Assembly: GCA_963794215.1 (NCBI GenBank)
Contig: CAWCCQ010000004.1
Span: forward strand, 496,001-560,000
From: DATKRB01 sp963794215
Lineage (GTDB): Bacteria; Actinomycetota; Acidimicrobiia; Acidimicrobiales; RAAP-2
Length of the DNA stretch: 64,000 bases
Reading direction: 5' to 3'
Below the pieces are notes generated by a model. That model was not told the DNA's origin and made no database searches. It saw only the letters and a list, made by a program, of their open reading frames with translations. Below, in pieces: positions 36,007 through 45,207 of this stretch. Both the position numbers and the translations under genes were made by a program. Position 1 is the stretch's first letter; every line of letters begins with the position of its first letter.

Positions 36007-36546
36007 GTGTCCGGTCCCTCTGGGACACGATGGGGGTGGCACCGACTCACTAGGGTTTGGGCGCTACGGGTGGTCGCCGATGCGGACGTCCAACCTGGCG
36101 ATGTCGTCCTCGACGTCGGGGCGGGTCTCGGCGGACTCACCGGCCCGCTCGTGCGCCAGGGGGCTCGGGTGATCGCGGTGGAGCTCGAGCCCCGACGTCT
36201 CGCCGAGCTGCGCCGCCGGTTCGAGGGCACCTCGGTCATCGTCGTGCACGCCGACTGCAGGGACCTCCGCCTCCCTCGGCATCCCTTCAACGTGGTGTCC
36301 AACCCCCCGTTTTCGGCAACCACCGCTCTGCTCCGACGCCTGGTCGCACCGCGCAGTCGGTTGAACCGAGCTGACCTTGTCGTGCCGCGCCATGTGGCCC
36401 GGCACTGGACCGGACCGACCGCACCGGGCCACTTCCGATGGTCGCAACGGTTCAGCGCCGAAACGGGCCGAGTGGTGCCCCGCACCGCCTTTTGGCCGCC
36501 ATCGCCGAACGACGCGATCGTCCTCAGGCTCCGTCGCAGACCATGA
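36007..36546 (+). CDS. Erm/KsgA-type rRNA adenine N-6 methyltransferase
   Basis: 179 residues. SAM motif VLDVGAGLGGLTGPLVRQGA, acidic VIAVELEPRRLAELRRRF, VIVVHADCRDLRLP and the catalytic NPPFSATTALLRRL (N-x-P-F form of motif IV) are in order. The short C-terminus fits actinobacterial Erm-like proteins; KsgA has about 270 residues. Erm enzymes methylate A2058 of 23S rRNA and give macrolide resistance. The start is uncertain because the text before residue 20 is unusual. Confidence 0.8.
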   Translation: MSGPSGTRWGWHRLTRVWALRVVADADVQPGDVVLDVGAGLGGLTGPLVRQGARVIAVELEPRRLAELRRRFEGTSVIVVHADCRDLRLPRHPFNVVSNPPFSATTALLRRLVAPRSRLNRADLVVPRHVARHWTGPTAPGHFRWSQRFSAETGRVVPRTAFWPPSPNDAIVLRLRRRP

Positions 36547-36614
36547 CCGAGCGGACGACTCCTCGCTGTGCTCGGCCAGGAGGTGGGCGCAAGTGGAGGG
36601 GTCCGATCCGAGCG

Positions 36615-37355
36615 TCAGGCCCGGCCGACGAGGTCAGTCCGGGTGGCGTGCGCCGACACCAACTCGGCGAACCGCGAGAACACCACCTCCCGCGTCGGCA
36701 CCAATGCCCCGATTGCCCTCGCCGCGCTCTCGCGGATCGCCGCGCTCGCGTCCGGTCGGTCCGCCAGATCGCCGCCGAACGCGGTCACGAACCCTTCCAC
36801 GGCGTCTACGTCAACCTCCAGATGGAACTGCACTCCCCAGGCAGCGTCACCGATCCGGAACGCTTGGTTCGCGTAGCGCTCGCTGCGAGCCAGATGCTGG
36901 CCCCCAGAGGGGATGTCGAAGGTGTCGCCGTGCCAGTGCAGCACCGTCAGGGTCTGGTCGAGCCCCGCAAAGAGCTGGTCGTCCTCAGAACCCTCGAGAA
37001 GGCTCACCGGGAGCCACCCGATCTCGGGTTCGGGCCCACCGGGGAAGACGGCCGCCCCCGCGGCAATGGCGAGCAGCTGCGCGCCGAGACAGACCCCGAA
37101 GGTCGGGATTTGGGCACGTAGGGCGTCGGCCAGCAGCGCGATCTCGGCGGAGCGGGTCGCGAAACCGTTGTCGGACGCGGCGGACATCGGGCCGCCCATG
37201 ACCACCAATCCGTCCAGGCCGGCGACGCTGTCGGGGATCGCGTTGCCGACGAAGACCTGCCGGACGTCGACCGCGACCCCAGCGCGGTGCAGGGCCTCCT
37301 CGATGGCGAAGGCGGACTCGGGCCGGACGTGTTGCACTACCAAACATTTGGGCAT
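36615..37355 (-). CDS. Class I glutamine amidotransferase-like protein (GMP synthase-like)
   Basis: 246 residues from ATG 37355 (MPKCLVVQHVRPESAFAIEE). The triad is visible: Cys in FGVCLGAQLLA, His in WGVQFHLEVD, with the following Glu. VVMGGPMSAASDN is the oxyanion strand. It is a stand-alone GATase of the type that hydrolyses glutamine or a gamma-glutamyl compound, with no synthetase partner nearby. Confidence 0.87.
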   Translation of the reverse strand: MPKCLVVQHVRPESAFAIEEALHRAGVAVDVRQVFVGNAIPDSVAGLDGLVVMGGPMSAASDNGFATRSAEIALLADALRAQIPTFGVCLGAQLLAIAAGAAVFPGGPEPEIGWLPVSLLEGSEDDQLFAGLDQTLTVLHWHGDTFDIPSGGQHLARSERYANQAFRIGDAAWGVQFHLEVDVDAVEGFVTAFGGDLADRPDASAAIRESAARAIGALVPTREVVFSRFAELVSAHATRTDLVGRA

Positions 37356-37492
37356 TCGCGGCCGGGGCGCTGCATCGCTTCGGGGCGATCCGCACGCCCG
37401 TTCTCCTTTCGGCGGGAAGGGGACCGGCGAGATGACCAGGGTGCACATCGGAGATGCGCCGGTCGGCCAGATGACCAGGCTCACACATTAGA

Positions 37493-39022
37493 AGTTTCAC
37501 CGGGATCCCACGAACCGGTTCTCGCGACGGGCTCTGAGGTAATCAGATAACTATTCTCTGGCGCTCGAATATATGGGGGTTGCCCTTCGATGACACGCCC
37601 TCCTATGAGGAGCTGACCGAGGTCGTGGCCTCCCTTGAGCTCGTGGTGGACACCCAGGCAGCGGAGATCGCCGAGCTGCGAGCACGACTGGCCGATCTCG
37701 AAGAGCGTCTTGGTCGCACCCCACGCAACTCGTCGATGCCACCGTCGGCCGAAGGATTGACCAAGCTGCTGTCGCGGGCGCAACGCCGTGCGGCAGCCAA
37801 GGCCAAGCCGGGGAAGCAACCCGGCACGGAAGGAAAGCACCTGGCCCAGGTGGCCGAGCCCGATGCGATCGTGACCCACGTGCCCGCCGCATGCGAGCGA
37901 TGCAGGGCCGGGCTCCGCGGTGCCCGAGTCGTCGACACCGAACACCGCCAGGTCTTCGATCTGCCCGACATCGCCTTCATAGTGACCGAGCATGTCGCCG
38001 AGAAGCGACGGTGTGCCTGTGGCTGGGAGACCAAGGCGCGCTTCCCGGCCACAGCCAGCGCACCGGCGGTCTACGGTCCGGGGGTCCGGGCCTTGGCCGC
38101 CTACCTGGCCGTGCACCAACACCTGCCACTCGAGCGCACGGCCCAGCTCTTCGCCGACGTGTTGGGCCAAGAGGTCTCCGTCGGCGCCCTCTCGAACATG
38201 ATCAGCGAGGCGGCCGCGGGGACCACCGAGTTCACCGAGCACGTACGGGTGCTCTTGCGCCAGGCCGATACCGTGCACTTCGACGAGACCGGGGCCCGGG
38301 TGCAGGCTCGACTGGCCTGGGTCCATGGCGCCTCCAACGCCGCCCTGACCCTCCTCGACTGCCATCCGTGTCGCGGGGCGCTGGCCATGGAGAACCTCGG
38401 CGTCATCGCCCAGATGTCGGGGATCGCGGTCGACGACGGGTGGCGTCCCTACCGCAGCTTCGCGGTCACCCACGCCTTGTGCAACGCGCACCACCTTCGA
38501 GAACTCAACGGCGTCGGCGTGGTCTGGGACCAGGGCTGGGCGAACGACCTGGCCGACCTACTCATCGAGGCCAACGTTGCTGTCCGCGAGGCACTCGAGC
38601 GTGGGGAAACGACGCTCGACCCCATGACCTTGCACTCGGTCCGGGTCCGCTACGGCATCTTGATCGCCCGAGGGTTCGCCGCCAACCCGCCCCCGGCCAC
38701 CGCCAAGCGGCACGGGTACGCGAAGAAGGCGCACAACCTCTTGCTCCGTCTCGATGCTCAACGGGCTGATGTGCTCCGGTTCTGCTCGGACTTCCGGGCA
38801 CCATTCACGAACAACCAGGCCGAACGCGACATCTGGATGGTCAAGCTCCAACAAAAGATCTCCGGATCGTGGCGAACCACCGAAGGTGCCCGGAGCTTCT
38901 GTGCCATCCGCAGTTACATCTCAACGTTGAAGAAGAACAACGCGACGTCCTTGGAGGACTCCGGCTTCTGTTCGAGGGTCAGGTATGGCTACCGGGTGTG
39001 GCCGAGACCTGAAACATGCTAG
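37493..39022 (+). mobile_element. IS66-family insertion sequence, ends uncertain
   Basis: The intact transposase marks an IS66-type element. GTTTCA at 37493 and TGAAAC at 39012-39017 could be the outermost bases of imperfect inverted repeats, but the matches inside are weak and the transposase stop lies beyond the second. TAGAA occurs near both ends without a proper 8-bp duplication. Boundaries are therefore provisional. No IS66 accessory ORFs (TnpA/TnpB) are seen. Confidence 0.45.
37580..39022 (+). CDS. IS66-family transposase (TnpC type)
   Basis: 480 residues. A leucine-zipper-like N-terminus (TQAAEIAELRARLADLEERL) and a linker TPRNSSMPPSAEG are followed by a zinc-binding region (CERCRAGLRGARV, CACGWETKA). 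The DDE domain shows VHFDETGARVQARLAWVHG, DDGWRPYRSF, and TNNQAERDIWMVKLQQKISG. These are IS66 signatures. The C-terminus ends with an unusual FCSRVRYGYRVWPRPETC, maybe read-through into flanking DNA. Confidence 0.92.
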   Translation: MPFDDTPSYEELTEVVASLELVVDTQAAEIAELRARLADLEERLGRTPRNSSMPPSAEGLTKLLSRAQRRAAAKAKPGKQPGTEGKHLAQVAEPDAIVTHVPAACERCRAGLRGARVVDTEHRQVFDLPDIAFIVTEHVAEKRRCACGWETKARFPATASAPAVYGPGVRALAAYLAVHQHLPLERTAQLFADVLGQEVSVGALSNMISEAAAGTTEFTEHVRVLLRQADTVHFDETGARVQARLAWVHGASNAALTLLDCHPCRGALAMENLGVIAQMSGIAVDDGWRPYRSFAVTHALCNAHHLRELNGVGVVWDQGWANDLADLLIEANVAVREALERGETTLDPMTLHSVRVRYGILIARGFAANPPPATAKRHGYAKKAHNLLLRLDAQRADVLRFCSDFRAPFTNNQAERDIWMVKLQQKISGSWRTTEGARSFCAIRSYISTLKKNNATSLEDSGFCSRVRYGYRVWPRPETC

Positions 39023-39058
39023 AAACAATCGGCTACGGCCCGAACGACCGGAAACGCA

Positions 39059-39559
39059 ATGTTCGAAAAGTTGCTCCTCGCCATCGATGACTCTCGGGGT
39101 TGTGAGATTGCCGTCCTTTTCGCCGGGGCATACGCCCAACAGTCTTCGGCCTCGGTGCACGTGCTGCACGTCAACGAGCGACTGATTGGCGGGCGAGGCC
39201 TGACGCTCCTCACGAGGGAAGAGGCCACTGCGTTGGTGACTGACGCGGTGCGCCAGCTCCGGGCCGCCGGGGTGACGGCCACCGGAAGCGTGCAGGTGGC
39301 CTCCCATCGAGCCGTGCCCGGCTGCATCGCATCGGTGGCGCACGAGCGCGGGTGCGACGCGATCGTCCTCGGCTCCCATCGACGTCGCAGCGTGGCGCGC
39401 CTCTTCTCGGGCCACGTCCGCGCCCGCACCTTGCGGCGCACGTCCCTCCCGATCTTGACCGCCCCCTCGCCGCTCAGCGTCGAGTCGGGGCGTCGACTCT
39501 CTCTCGACGAGATGCTCGCGAGCGCGCCGGAGCAAATGCCAGCGGTACCCGCTCAGTAG
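39059..39559 (+). CDS. Universal stress protein (UspA family)
   Basis: 166 residues. One Usp domain: KLLLAIDDSRGCEIAVLFAG, ASVHVLHVNERL, GCDAIVLGSHRRRSVARLFS, then TLRRTSLPILTA. The ATP-binding G-2x-G-9x-G(S/T) motif is degenerate (GSHRRRSVARLFSGHVRART), so nucleotide binding is uncertain. A 30-residue tail is extra. The gene begins 36 bases after the IS66 transposase stop, so the insertion may have replaced its promoter. Confidence 0.87.
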   Translation: MFEKLLLAIDDSRGCEIAVLFAGAYAQQSSASVHVLHVNERLIGGRGLTLLTREEATALVTDAVRQLRAAGVTATGSVQVASHRAVPGCIASVAHERGCDAIVLGSHRRRSVARLFSGHVRARTLRRTSLPILTAPSPLSVESGRRLSLDEMLASAPEQMPAVPAQ

Positions 39560-39587
39560 CGGGCCGGACGACGACTGGCGCCGGGGC

Positions 39588-40151
39588 GTGTCCGGACCCG
39601 AGCTGCACACCGAACGTCTCCGCCTTCGACGCTGGCGCGATACCGACTTCGGTCCCTTCGCCGAAATGTGCGCCGACCCTGTGGTGATGGAGTTCTTCCC
39701 TTCGACGCTCACGGGCGAGGAGAGTGCGCGCTTCGTGATTCGCACCAGTGCGAGTTTCGAGGATCGAGGCTTTGGCATGTGGGCGGTCGAGGTGAAGAAC
39801 GGGCCGGCATTCATCGGGTTCGTCGGGCTCGGCTTCATCGATGTCGCCTATCCGTTCGGGCCGGCCGTCGAAGTGGGCTGGAGATTGGCTCATCGGTTCT
39901 GGGGCTATGGGTACGCCACCGAGGCGGCCCGTGCATCGCTCGGGTTCGGGTTCAGCGCGCTCGCCTTGGAGGAGATCGTGTCCTTCACCGTGCCCGCCAA
40001 CCGCCGGTCGCGAGCGGTGATGGAGCGCCTTGGCATGCGTCGAGATGCAGACGCCGATTTCGATCACCCTCGCGTGGATGAGGGAAATCGGCTACGCCCT
40101 CATGTGCTCTATCGGATGGATGCCGCGACGTGGCGCGGCACTGGGCCATGA
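39588..40151 (+). CDS. GNAT-family N-acetyltransferase (RimJ/RimL type)
   Basis: 187 residues, GTG start. Text LHTERLRLRRWRDTDFGPFA at the N-terminus, GFGMWAVEVKNGPAFIGFVG in the core, acetyl-CoA loop HRFWGYGYATEAARA, and VPANRRSRAVMERLGMRRDA. These are typical of RimJ/RimL-like acetyltransferases acting on protein N-termini or small amines. It follows the usp gene by 28 bases. Confidence 0.88.
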   Translation: MSGPELHTERLRLRRWRDTDFGPFAEMCADPVVMEFFPSTLTGEESARFVIRTSASFEDRGFGMWAVEVKNGPAFIGFVGLGFIDVAYPFGPAVEVGWRLAHRFWGYGYATEAARASLGFGFSALALEEIVSFTVPANRRSRAVMERLGMRRDADADFDHPRVDEGNRLRPHVLYRMDAATWRGTGP

Positions 40152-40289
40152 GCTCGGGCGGAGAGGGGGACGGTGGATGGTTCGAGTTCGACAGGCTCCG
40201 TCTCGGGCTCCGTCGCCGTCTGGTCAGTTTGGCAGGTCAAGGACGGGAACCGCACTGCGCGCTCGGGAGCGGCCTCTAGGGGATCACGA

Positions 40290-40959
40290 TCATTCGAGGA
40301 CGAGCGCGATGGCGAAGCCGTCGTAGCCCTTCATGCCGACTGTCTGGACGACCGTTGCCGTCACTCGGGGCTCGGCGGCCATTTGTTCGAGGAAGACGCG
40401 AACGCCTTGCACGTTGGGGTCCGTCGTCGCCGGGTCGATGATGGCACCGTTGCGAACCACGTTGTCGGCAATGATGAGCGCGCCGGGCCGCGCCAGTTGG
40501 AGGGACCACGTGAAATAGTCCGGGTAGCCCATCTTGTCGGCGTCGATGAACACGAGGTCGAAGGGACCTGACCCCTCGTCGACCAGCTGCGCCAGGCCGG
40601 CGGTCGCCGGCCCCACTCGGACGTCGACGAGGTTTCCCAGGCCGGCGTTGTCGACGCTGGCACGCGCCACGTCGGCATGGTGCGGGTCGATCTCGAGTGT
40701 CACCAGCTTGCCACCCGGTGCCAGCGCGCTCGGCCAGCCAAATCGTGCTGTAGCCCCCGAGGGTGCCGATCTCGAGGATGGCCCGGGCCTGCTGGGCTCG
40801 GGCCAGGATATGGAGGAGCTTGCCTTGATTGGGCGCAACGTTGATGTCCGGCAAACCAGCGGCCCGGCTGGCTTCGAGTGCCTCGTCGAGGGCGTCGTTG
40901 GGCGGCTCGAGCAGGTCGATGAGGTTGCGGTCGACGTTCGTCCAGGTCACCTGGCTCAC
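40290..40959 (-). CDS. O-methyltransferase (family 3), frameshifted
   Basis: ATG 40959 begins MSQVTWTNVDRNLIDLLEPP and continues to ILEIGTLGGYSTIWLAERA (SAM motif). Near 40725 the frame changes; the other frame carries APGGKLVTLEIDPHHADVAR, FDLVFIDADKMGYPDYFTWS and LARPGALIIADNVVRNGAII down to 40290. Joined, this is a complete SAM-dependent, metal-using O-methyltransferase of the catechol/caffeoyl-CoA type; IDADK and ADN contribute metal ligands. One-base shift, likely an error. Confidence 0.8.
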
Positions 40960-41085
40960 CTGGCCTCCTTTCCTCGTTGCGCCTTCATCATGCCGGGTGC
41001 GCTCGACGCGCGCGCTCAGTACGTTGGGCCCCGGTTCCCGACGTGTGATGTGGGGGCCGGATGTGGGCGCAGGGAGACTGCTGCG

Positions 41086-41991
41086 TCAGAGGGCTGCGAG
41101 GGCAATGAGCAGTTCGCGGGTCCGTCGTCGCGATCCGGCGCGATCCTCTCCCACGGGAAAGACTGAAGCCCACACATCGGTGGCGCCCGCATCGAAGAGC
41201 GCCCGCAACTGGTTCTCCACCTGCGCTTCGTTACCGACGATCGCCGCCTCGGCCGGCCCTGTCACGCCACCGATGGCGAGGATGCGCTGGTAGTTGGGGA
41301 GCGCACCGTAGAAGCCGAACTGTGCCTCGGCCGCTGCCCGTGCCTCTTCCGCGTCGTCGTGGACGGCGACAGGGAGTCCGGCCACGATGCGCGCTGGTGG
41401 TCGCCCGGCGTCGGCAGCCGCCGTAAGGATACGAGGCGCCACATGCTCGCCCACCGCCCTGGCGTTAGCCATCCAGGTGATGGTGCCGCTGGTCAGCTCG
41501 CCGGCAACCCGGAGGAGCCGCCTTCCGAGCGCAGCGACCAGAACTGGCACCTCGGCGGCGGTTCCCCGGGCACGGGCAGTGATCTCCTGGCCTACGAGCT
41601 CGACTTTTTCACCCCGCAGAAGGGCGGTGATCACCCGCACGTACTCCTCGGTGTGCTGTCCGGGATGCGCGTAGGAAAGCCCGAGCGAGCCTTCCACGAC
41701 CGGCTCGTGGGAGGGGCCGATCCCAAGCACCAGCCCGTCGCGCTCCATGCCGGCCCATGCGGCAGCGACTCGATTGGCCTGCAAGACCGGATGGCAAGGA
41801 TAGGTCTGGAGCACCGACGTGCCGAGCTCGATGCTGATCGTCGCTCGTCCGGCCTCGACCATCGCGACGAGCGGATCGCCGGACACCGCGCCCGGGAACC
41901 ACAGACTGGCGAACCCGTCCTGCTCCGCCTGGCGGGCCTGCTCGATGACTCGGTCGATGCTCGAGGATCCCCCGTTCAGGCCAAGGCGCAT
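41086..41991 (-). CDS. LLM-class F420-dependent oxidoreductase
   Basis: About 301 residues from ATG 41991 (MRLGLNGGSSSIDRVIEQAR). It has the bacterial luciferase-like barrel: DGFASLWFPGAVSGDPLVAM, ELGTSVLQTYPCHPVLQANR, RDGLVLGIGPSHEPVVEGSL, and VLVAALGRRLLRVAGELTSG. This pattern is typical of F420-dependent members of actinobacteria. The substrate is unknown. The gene is divergent from the SAM methyltransferase gene, 81 bases away. Confidence 0.88.
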   Translation of the reverse strand: MRLGLNGGSSSIDRVIEQARQAEQDGFASLWFPGAVSGDPLVAMVEAGRATISIELGTSVLQTYPCHPVLQANRVAAAWAGMERDGLVLGIGPSHEPVVEGSLGLSYAHPGQHTEEYVRVITALLRGEKVELVGQEITARARGTAAEVPVLVAALGRRLLRVAGELTSGTITWMANARAVGEHVAPRILTAAADAGRPPARIVAGLPVAVHDDAEEARAAAEAQFGFYGALPNYQRILAIGGVTGPAEAAIVGNEAQVENQLRALFDAGATDVWASVFPVGEDRAGSRRRTRELLIALAAL

Positions 41992-42072
41992 GTCGGGCAT
42001 GCTACCGAGCGCCGCGGCGCGGGTCGGGGCCCCGCCAGATGCTCGAGCCATGGAACATGTCATCATGGCGGC

Positions 42073-42843
42073 GTGCTGCACGAGGACCGGCTGCGGGCGG
42101 GTTCTTTCGGTGACGATGCCGAACGGTATGACCGCTCTCGCCCGACGTATCCCTCTCAGCTAGTCGATGATCTCCTTGGCGACGGCGCCCTGCGGGTGCT
42201 CGACGTAGGAGCAGGAACTGGGATCGTCAGCCGACTCTTCTTGGCCAGAGGCTGCACGGTTTTGGGCATCGAACCCGACGACCGTATGGCGACGCTTGCC
42301 CGGCGCAACGGGGTAGTCGTCGAGGCCGGGACCTTCGAGGGGTGGACGCAAGGGGGTCGCACGTTCGATCTCGTCGTGTCGGGTCAGGCGTGGCACTGGG
42401 TCGACCCGGTCGTCGGAGCCGCCAAGGCGGCCTCGGTGCTCGATCCGGGTGGAAGAATCGGTCTTTTTTGGAACCAAGGGATGCATCGCTCGCCGTTGAA
42501 GGAGGCCCTAGAGGGCGCCTATCGGCGTTCGGCGCCAAGCCTAGGCCGCCGATCGATCGCGATGGGCTTCATCCAGGACGGGCGCTTCGAGCGAGCCGGG
42601 GATGCTTTGGCGGCGACCGGTGCCTTCGACCGCGTCGAGGTGAGGACCTATCGCTGGAGCGCCCACTACTCGACGGCGCAGTGGCTGGACCTCCTTCCGA
42701 CCCACAGCGACCACCGCACGCTTCCTGCCGATCGCCTGGCCCTGGTTCTGCGCGCAGTCGGCCAGACCCTCGACGAGGCCGGTGGGTCGTTCGACATGGA
42801 CTACCGGACCTGGCTCGTGACCGCCTGCCGGAAGCCGTCGTGA
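42073..42843 (+). CDS. Class I SAM-dependent methyltransferase
   Basis: 256 residues from GTG 42073 (VLHEDRLRAGSFGDDAERYD); earlier in-frame text is antisense to the LLM gene. SAM motif LRVLDVGAGTGIVSRLFLAR, GCTVLGIEPDDRMATLARRN, FDLVVSGQAWHWVDP and LDPGGRIGLFWNQ. The QAWHWVD motif is shared with UbiE/MenG-like small-molecule methyltransferases of actinobacteria. Substrate unknown. Confidence 0.88.
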   Translation: MLHEDRLRAGSFGDDAERYDRSRPTYPSQLVDDLLGDGALRVLDVGAGTGIVSRLFLARGCTVLGIEPDDRMATLARRNGVVVEAGTFEGWTQGGRTFDLVVSGQAWHWVDPVVGAAKAASVLDPGGRIGLFWNQGMHRSPLKEALEGAYRRSAPSLGRRSIAMGFIQDGRFERAGDALAATGAFDRVEVRTYRWSAHYSTAQWLDLLPTHSDHRTLPADRLALVLRAVGQTLDEAGGSFDMDYRTWLVTACRKPS

Positions 42844-42847
42844 GAGG

Positions 42848-43672
42848 TCAGCGCAGCTCGAGTCGGGCCCGCACGGCTCGGTGGTCCGAACCCCAGTCGG
42901 GCATGACCTCGGCGGAGCGCAACGCCAGCGGCCCTTTGACGAAGATGTGATCGACCTGGCTGTGTGGCCGCCACGAGGGCCACGTGCGGCCCCTGACGGT
43001 CCGGTGCCAGCCCCAGAGCAACAAGCTGGCCGGTGGGCCCCAGAGGTTCATGTCGCCCGCCAACACCGCGGGCCCGCTGCCGGCCGCCACCTCCAGTGCT
43101 CGGCGGAGGCGCAGGAATTGCACCGGCGAGCCGTAGGTCAGGTGCGCCATGTGCGAACCGGCAACGAGCAGTTCGGTGCCACCGGCGTCGAGTTGGGCGA
43201 CGATGGCCGACCTCGAGACGCGGTCGCGTGGCAACCTGCCCAGTTCGACCACCCGATGCTCGAGGATGGGCAAGCGGCTGAGGACGGCGAGGCCCCAGCT
43301 ACCGGGCTCGGCGTGGCGGAATCGACTTGTGGTGGCGCTCGCTCTCGAGAGTGGCCGGTAGCTGTCGAGGTAGAGGGCGTGGCCGGCTCCTCGCCAGTCG
43401 AGGCGGCGCATCCAGCGCCCGTCTGCCCGCGGGTGCGGCCCGGCGCGGCGCCCTCGGGCCAGAGAGTGCTCGAGCACGTCGTACCCGAGTGCCGAACCGA
43501 TCGCGTCGGCGGTGCTCGGCCGGCCGTCGGGGCTCCACACCTCTTGGAGGATGACGACGTCCGCTTCGAGCCGACGAACAGCGCTGACGACGTCCCAAGC
43601 TCGGCCCCAGCCGTCAATGCCGGCGTGGACGTTGAAGCTGGCGACGACGACGGGGGCGTTGGCAGCAGTCAT
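42848..43672 (-). CDS. Endonuclease/exonuclease/phosphatase (EEP) family protein
   Basis: 274 residues. Family landmarks appear in order: VVVASFNVHAGIDGWG, DVVILQEVW, AGSHMAHLTYG, LAGDMNLWG, HSQVDHIFVKG and DWGSDHRAVRARLEL. The catalytic Glu, Asp/Asn and His residues are all present. The enzyme should hydrolyse a phosphodiester or phosphomonoester with Mg2+. No signal peptide. It is convergent with the methyltransferase gene, with four bases between the stops. Confidence 0.88.
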   Translation of the reverse strand: MTAANAPVVVASFNVHAGIDGWGRAWDVVSAVRRLEADVVILQEVWSPDGRPSTADAIGSALGYDVLEHSLARGRRAGPHPRADGRWMRRLDWRGAGHALYLDSYRPLSRASATTSRFRHAEPGSWGLAVLSRLPILEHRVVELGRLPRDRVSRSAIVAQLDAGGTELLVAGSHMAHLTYGSPVQFLRLRRALEVAAGSGPAVLAGDMNLWGPPASLLLWGWHRTVRGRTWPSWRPHSQVDHIFVKGPLALRSAEVMPDWGSDHRAVRARLELR

Positions 43673-43735
43673 CGGTGCGCATGGACGCTACCGGTTCGCG
43701 CGGGGGAGTTGGGTGAGCTGTGGTAGGGATGCGAC

Positions 43736-44365
43736 ATGGGTTCGAACGACGCAGACCCAGACGTCCACCAACGTGATGACAGCCCGCCTGCGTGGTCGCT
43801 CGCTGCATTGGTCGCTCGTCACGAGACGATCGATGATCGAGAGGTGCGGTCCAAGCAGCGCTTTCTGGCCGAGCTCGAGCGTCTCGACGCGCCCTGGGAC
43901 CGTGACGCCGACTTGGTGCACCTGACGTCTTCTGCCCTGATCGCCGGCTGCCGCGGCATCGTGCTCCATCGCCACCGTCTCCTCGGGCGATGGATGCAGC
44001 CCGGCGGCCATCTCGAGTCCGGCGAGGCACCCGCGGACGCAGCGTTGCGTGAAGCGGAAGAGGAGACTGGTCTGGTGGTGGCGCACCCACCCGAAGGACC
44101 CTGTCTCATCCATGTCGACGTGCATCCAGCGTCAGCTGGTCACACGCATCTCGATCTGCGGTACCTGGTCATCGGCGGGGACGAGGACCCCGACCCGCCG
44201 CCCGACGAGAGTCCCGACGTGCGATGGTGCACATGGGACGAAGCGTCGGCAATGGCCGACGAGGCGTTGATCGGTGCCCTCGTCGCGGCGCGGTCGTTGT
44301 GGACCAAGCGTGGCGGGCGATGGATGGGTACCGAGGATCGCCGAGGGGAAGGGGGCCTGACGTGA
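43736..44365 (+). CDS. Nudix hydrolase
   Basis: 209 residues. The Nudix box GGHLESGEAPADAALREAEE followed by ETGL matches G-x5-E-x7-REUxEExGU fully. A 65-residue N-terminal helical region (VARHETIDDREVRSKQRFLA) precedes it, as seen in actinobacterial Nudix proteins of unknown substrate. The stop overlaps the next GTG by four bases. Confidence 0.92.
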   Translation: MGSNDADPDVHQRDDSPPAWSLAALVARHETIDDREVRSKQRFLAELERLDAPWDRDADLVHLTSSALIAGCRGIVLHRHRLLGRWMQPGGHLESGEAPADAALREAEEETGLVVAHPPEGPCLIHVDVHPASAGHTHLDLRYLVIGGDEDPDPPPDESPDVRWCTWDEASAMADEALIGALVAARSLWTKRGGRWMGTEDRRGEGGLT

Positions 44366-45177
44366 GCGGTGAGGAGGCAGTGGCGGAGTCGCTGAGCTCG
44401 GCCGAAGGTCACGACGCGAGGCCAGCGGGCGACGGCGGCGACCGGGTGGTCTCGCCCTTGAGCGCGCTCATTCGAGTGCAGGAGCTCGACACGACCATCT
44501 CCCAGCTCGAGCACCGCAAGCTCATCCTTCCCGATCGGCTCGCCCTCGGCGAGGTCGAGGGCGAGCTCGTCGCCTCGGCTGTCCGGGCCTCCGAGGCCCA
44601 GGCCCGACGTGATGCGGTGGTTGTCCGGTTGGCCGATCTCCAGCACCAGGTCGAGACGCTCGAAGCGCGACGGGCCGTCGTCGCCGAGCGCCTGTACTCG
44701 ACTCGGGGTTCGGCCACTCGGGACCTCCAGGCCATGGACGAGGAGGTCCGGCATCTCGCCCTGCGCCAACACGAGCTCGAGGATGACGAGCTCGTGTTGA
44801 TGGAGGAACAAGAGCCCTTGGACAAGGAGGTGGGCGGGCTCGAGCGCGAGCGGGCGACGCTCGAGGAGACCGCCGCCGGCCTCAGGGTGGGTGTCGCCGA
44901 AGGCGAGGCCGACATCGACGCCGAGTTGTCAACGGTGCGCGCCGAACGCCAGCAGATGTTCGACCGCGTGCCTCCGGACCTTGCTCGCCGCTACGAGACG
45001 CTTCGGGCCCGGTTAGGTGGCACCGGAGCAGCGCGCCTGGTGGGTCAACGGTGCGAAGGCTGCCACCTGCAGCTACCGGCCGTCGAGCTTGACCGCATCA
45101 AACGACTTCCCGATGATGCCGTGGTCACGTGCGAGCAATGCGGCCGGATCCTCGTCCGAGCCAGTGTCGCGGACTGA
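44362..45177 (+). CDS. Coiled-coil protein with C-terminal C4 zinc ribbon
   Basis: 271 residues from GTG 44362, overlapping the Nudix stop. Residues 35-210 form a long antiparallel coiled coil (LIRVQELDTTISQLEHRKLI, LHLQ-type heptads). The C-terminal ribbon has CEGCHLQLPAVE and VVTCEQCGRILVR. This is the zf-RING_7/CT398 family, present in nearly all actinobacteria, often between NIF3-type and RNase H or phosphatase genes. Its role may be as a protein or nucleic-acid adaptor. The histidine phosphatase gene follows, as in many genomes. Confidence 0.88.
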   Translation: MSGEEAVAESLSSAEGHDARPAGDGGDRVVSPLSALIRVQELDTTISQLEHRKLILPDRLALGEVEGELVASAVRASEAQARRDAVVVRLADLQHQVETLEARRAVVAERLYSTRGSATRDLQAMDEEVRHLALRQHELEDDELVLMEEQEPLDKEVGGLERERATLEETAAGLRVGVAEGEADIDAELSTVRAERQQMFDRVPPDLARRYETLRARLGGTGAARLVGQRCEGCHLQLPAVELDRIKRLPDDAVVTCEQCGRILVRASVAD

Positions 45178-45207
45178 TCGCGACGGCCGACGGCGAGGAA
45201 CGCTCCT

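Noticed and set aside
41359..42072. A 238-residue N-terminal extension of the methyltransferase at 42073
   Set aside because: It is antisense to the LLM oxidoreductase and shows none of its own motifs. The methyltransferase fold starts at 42073.
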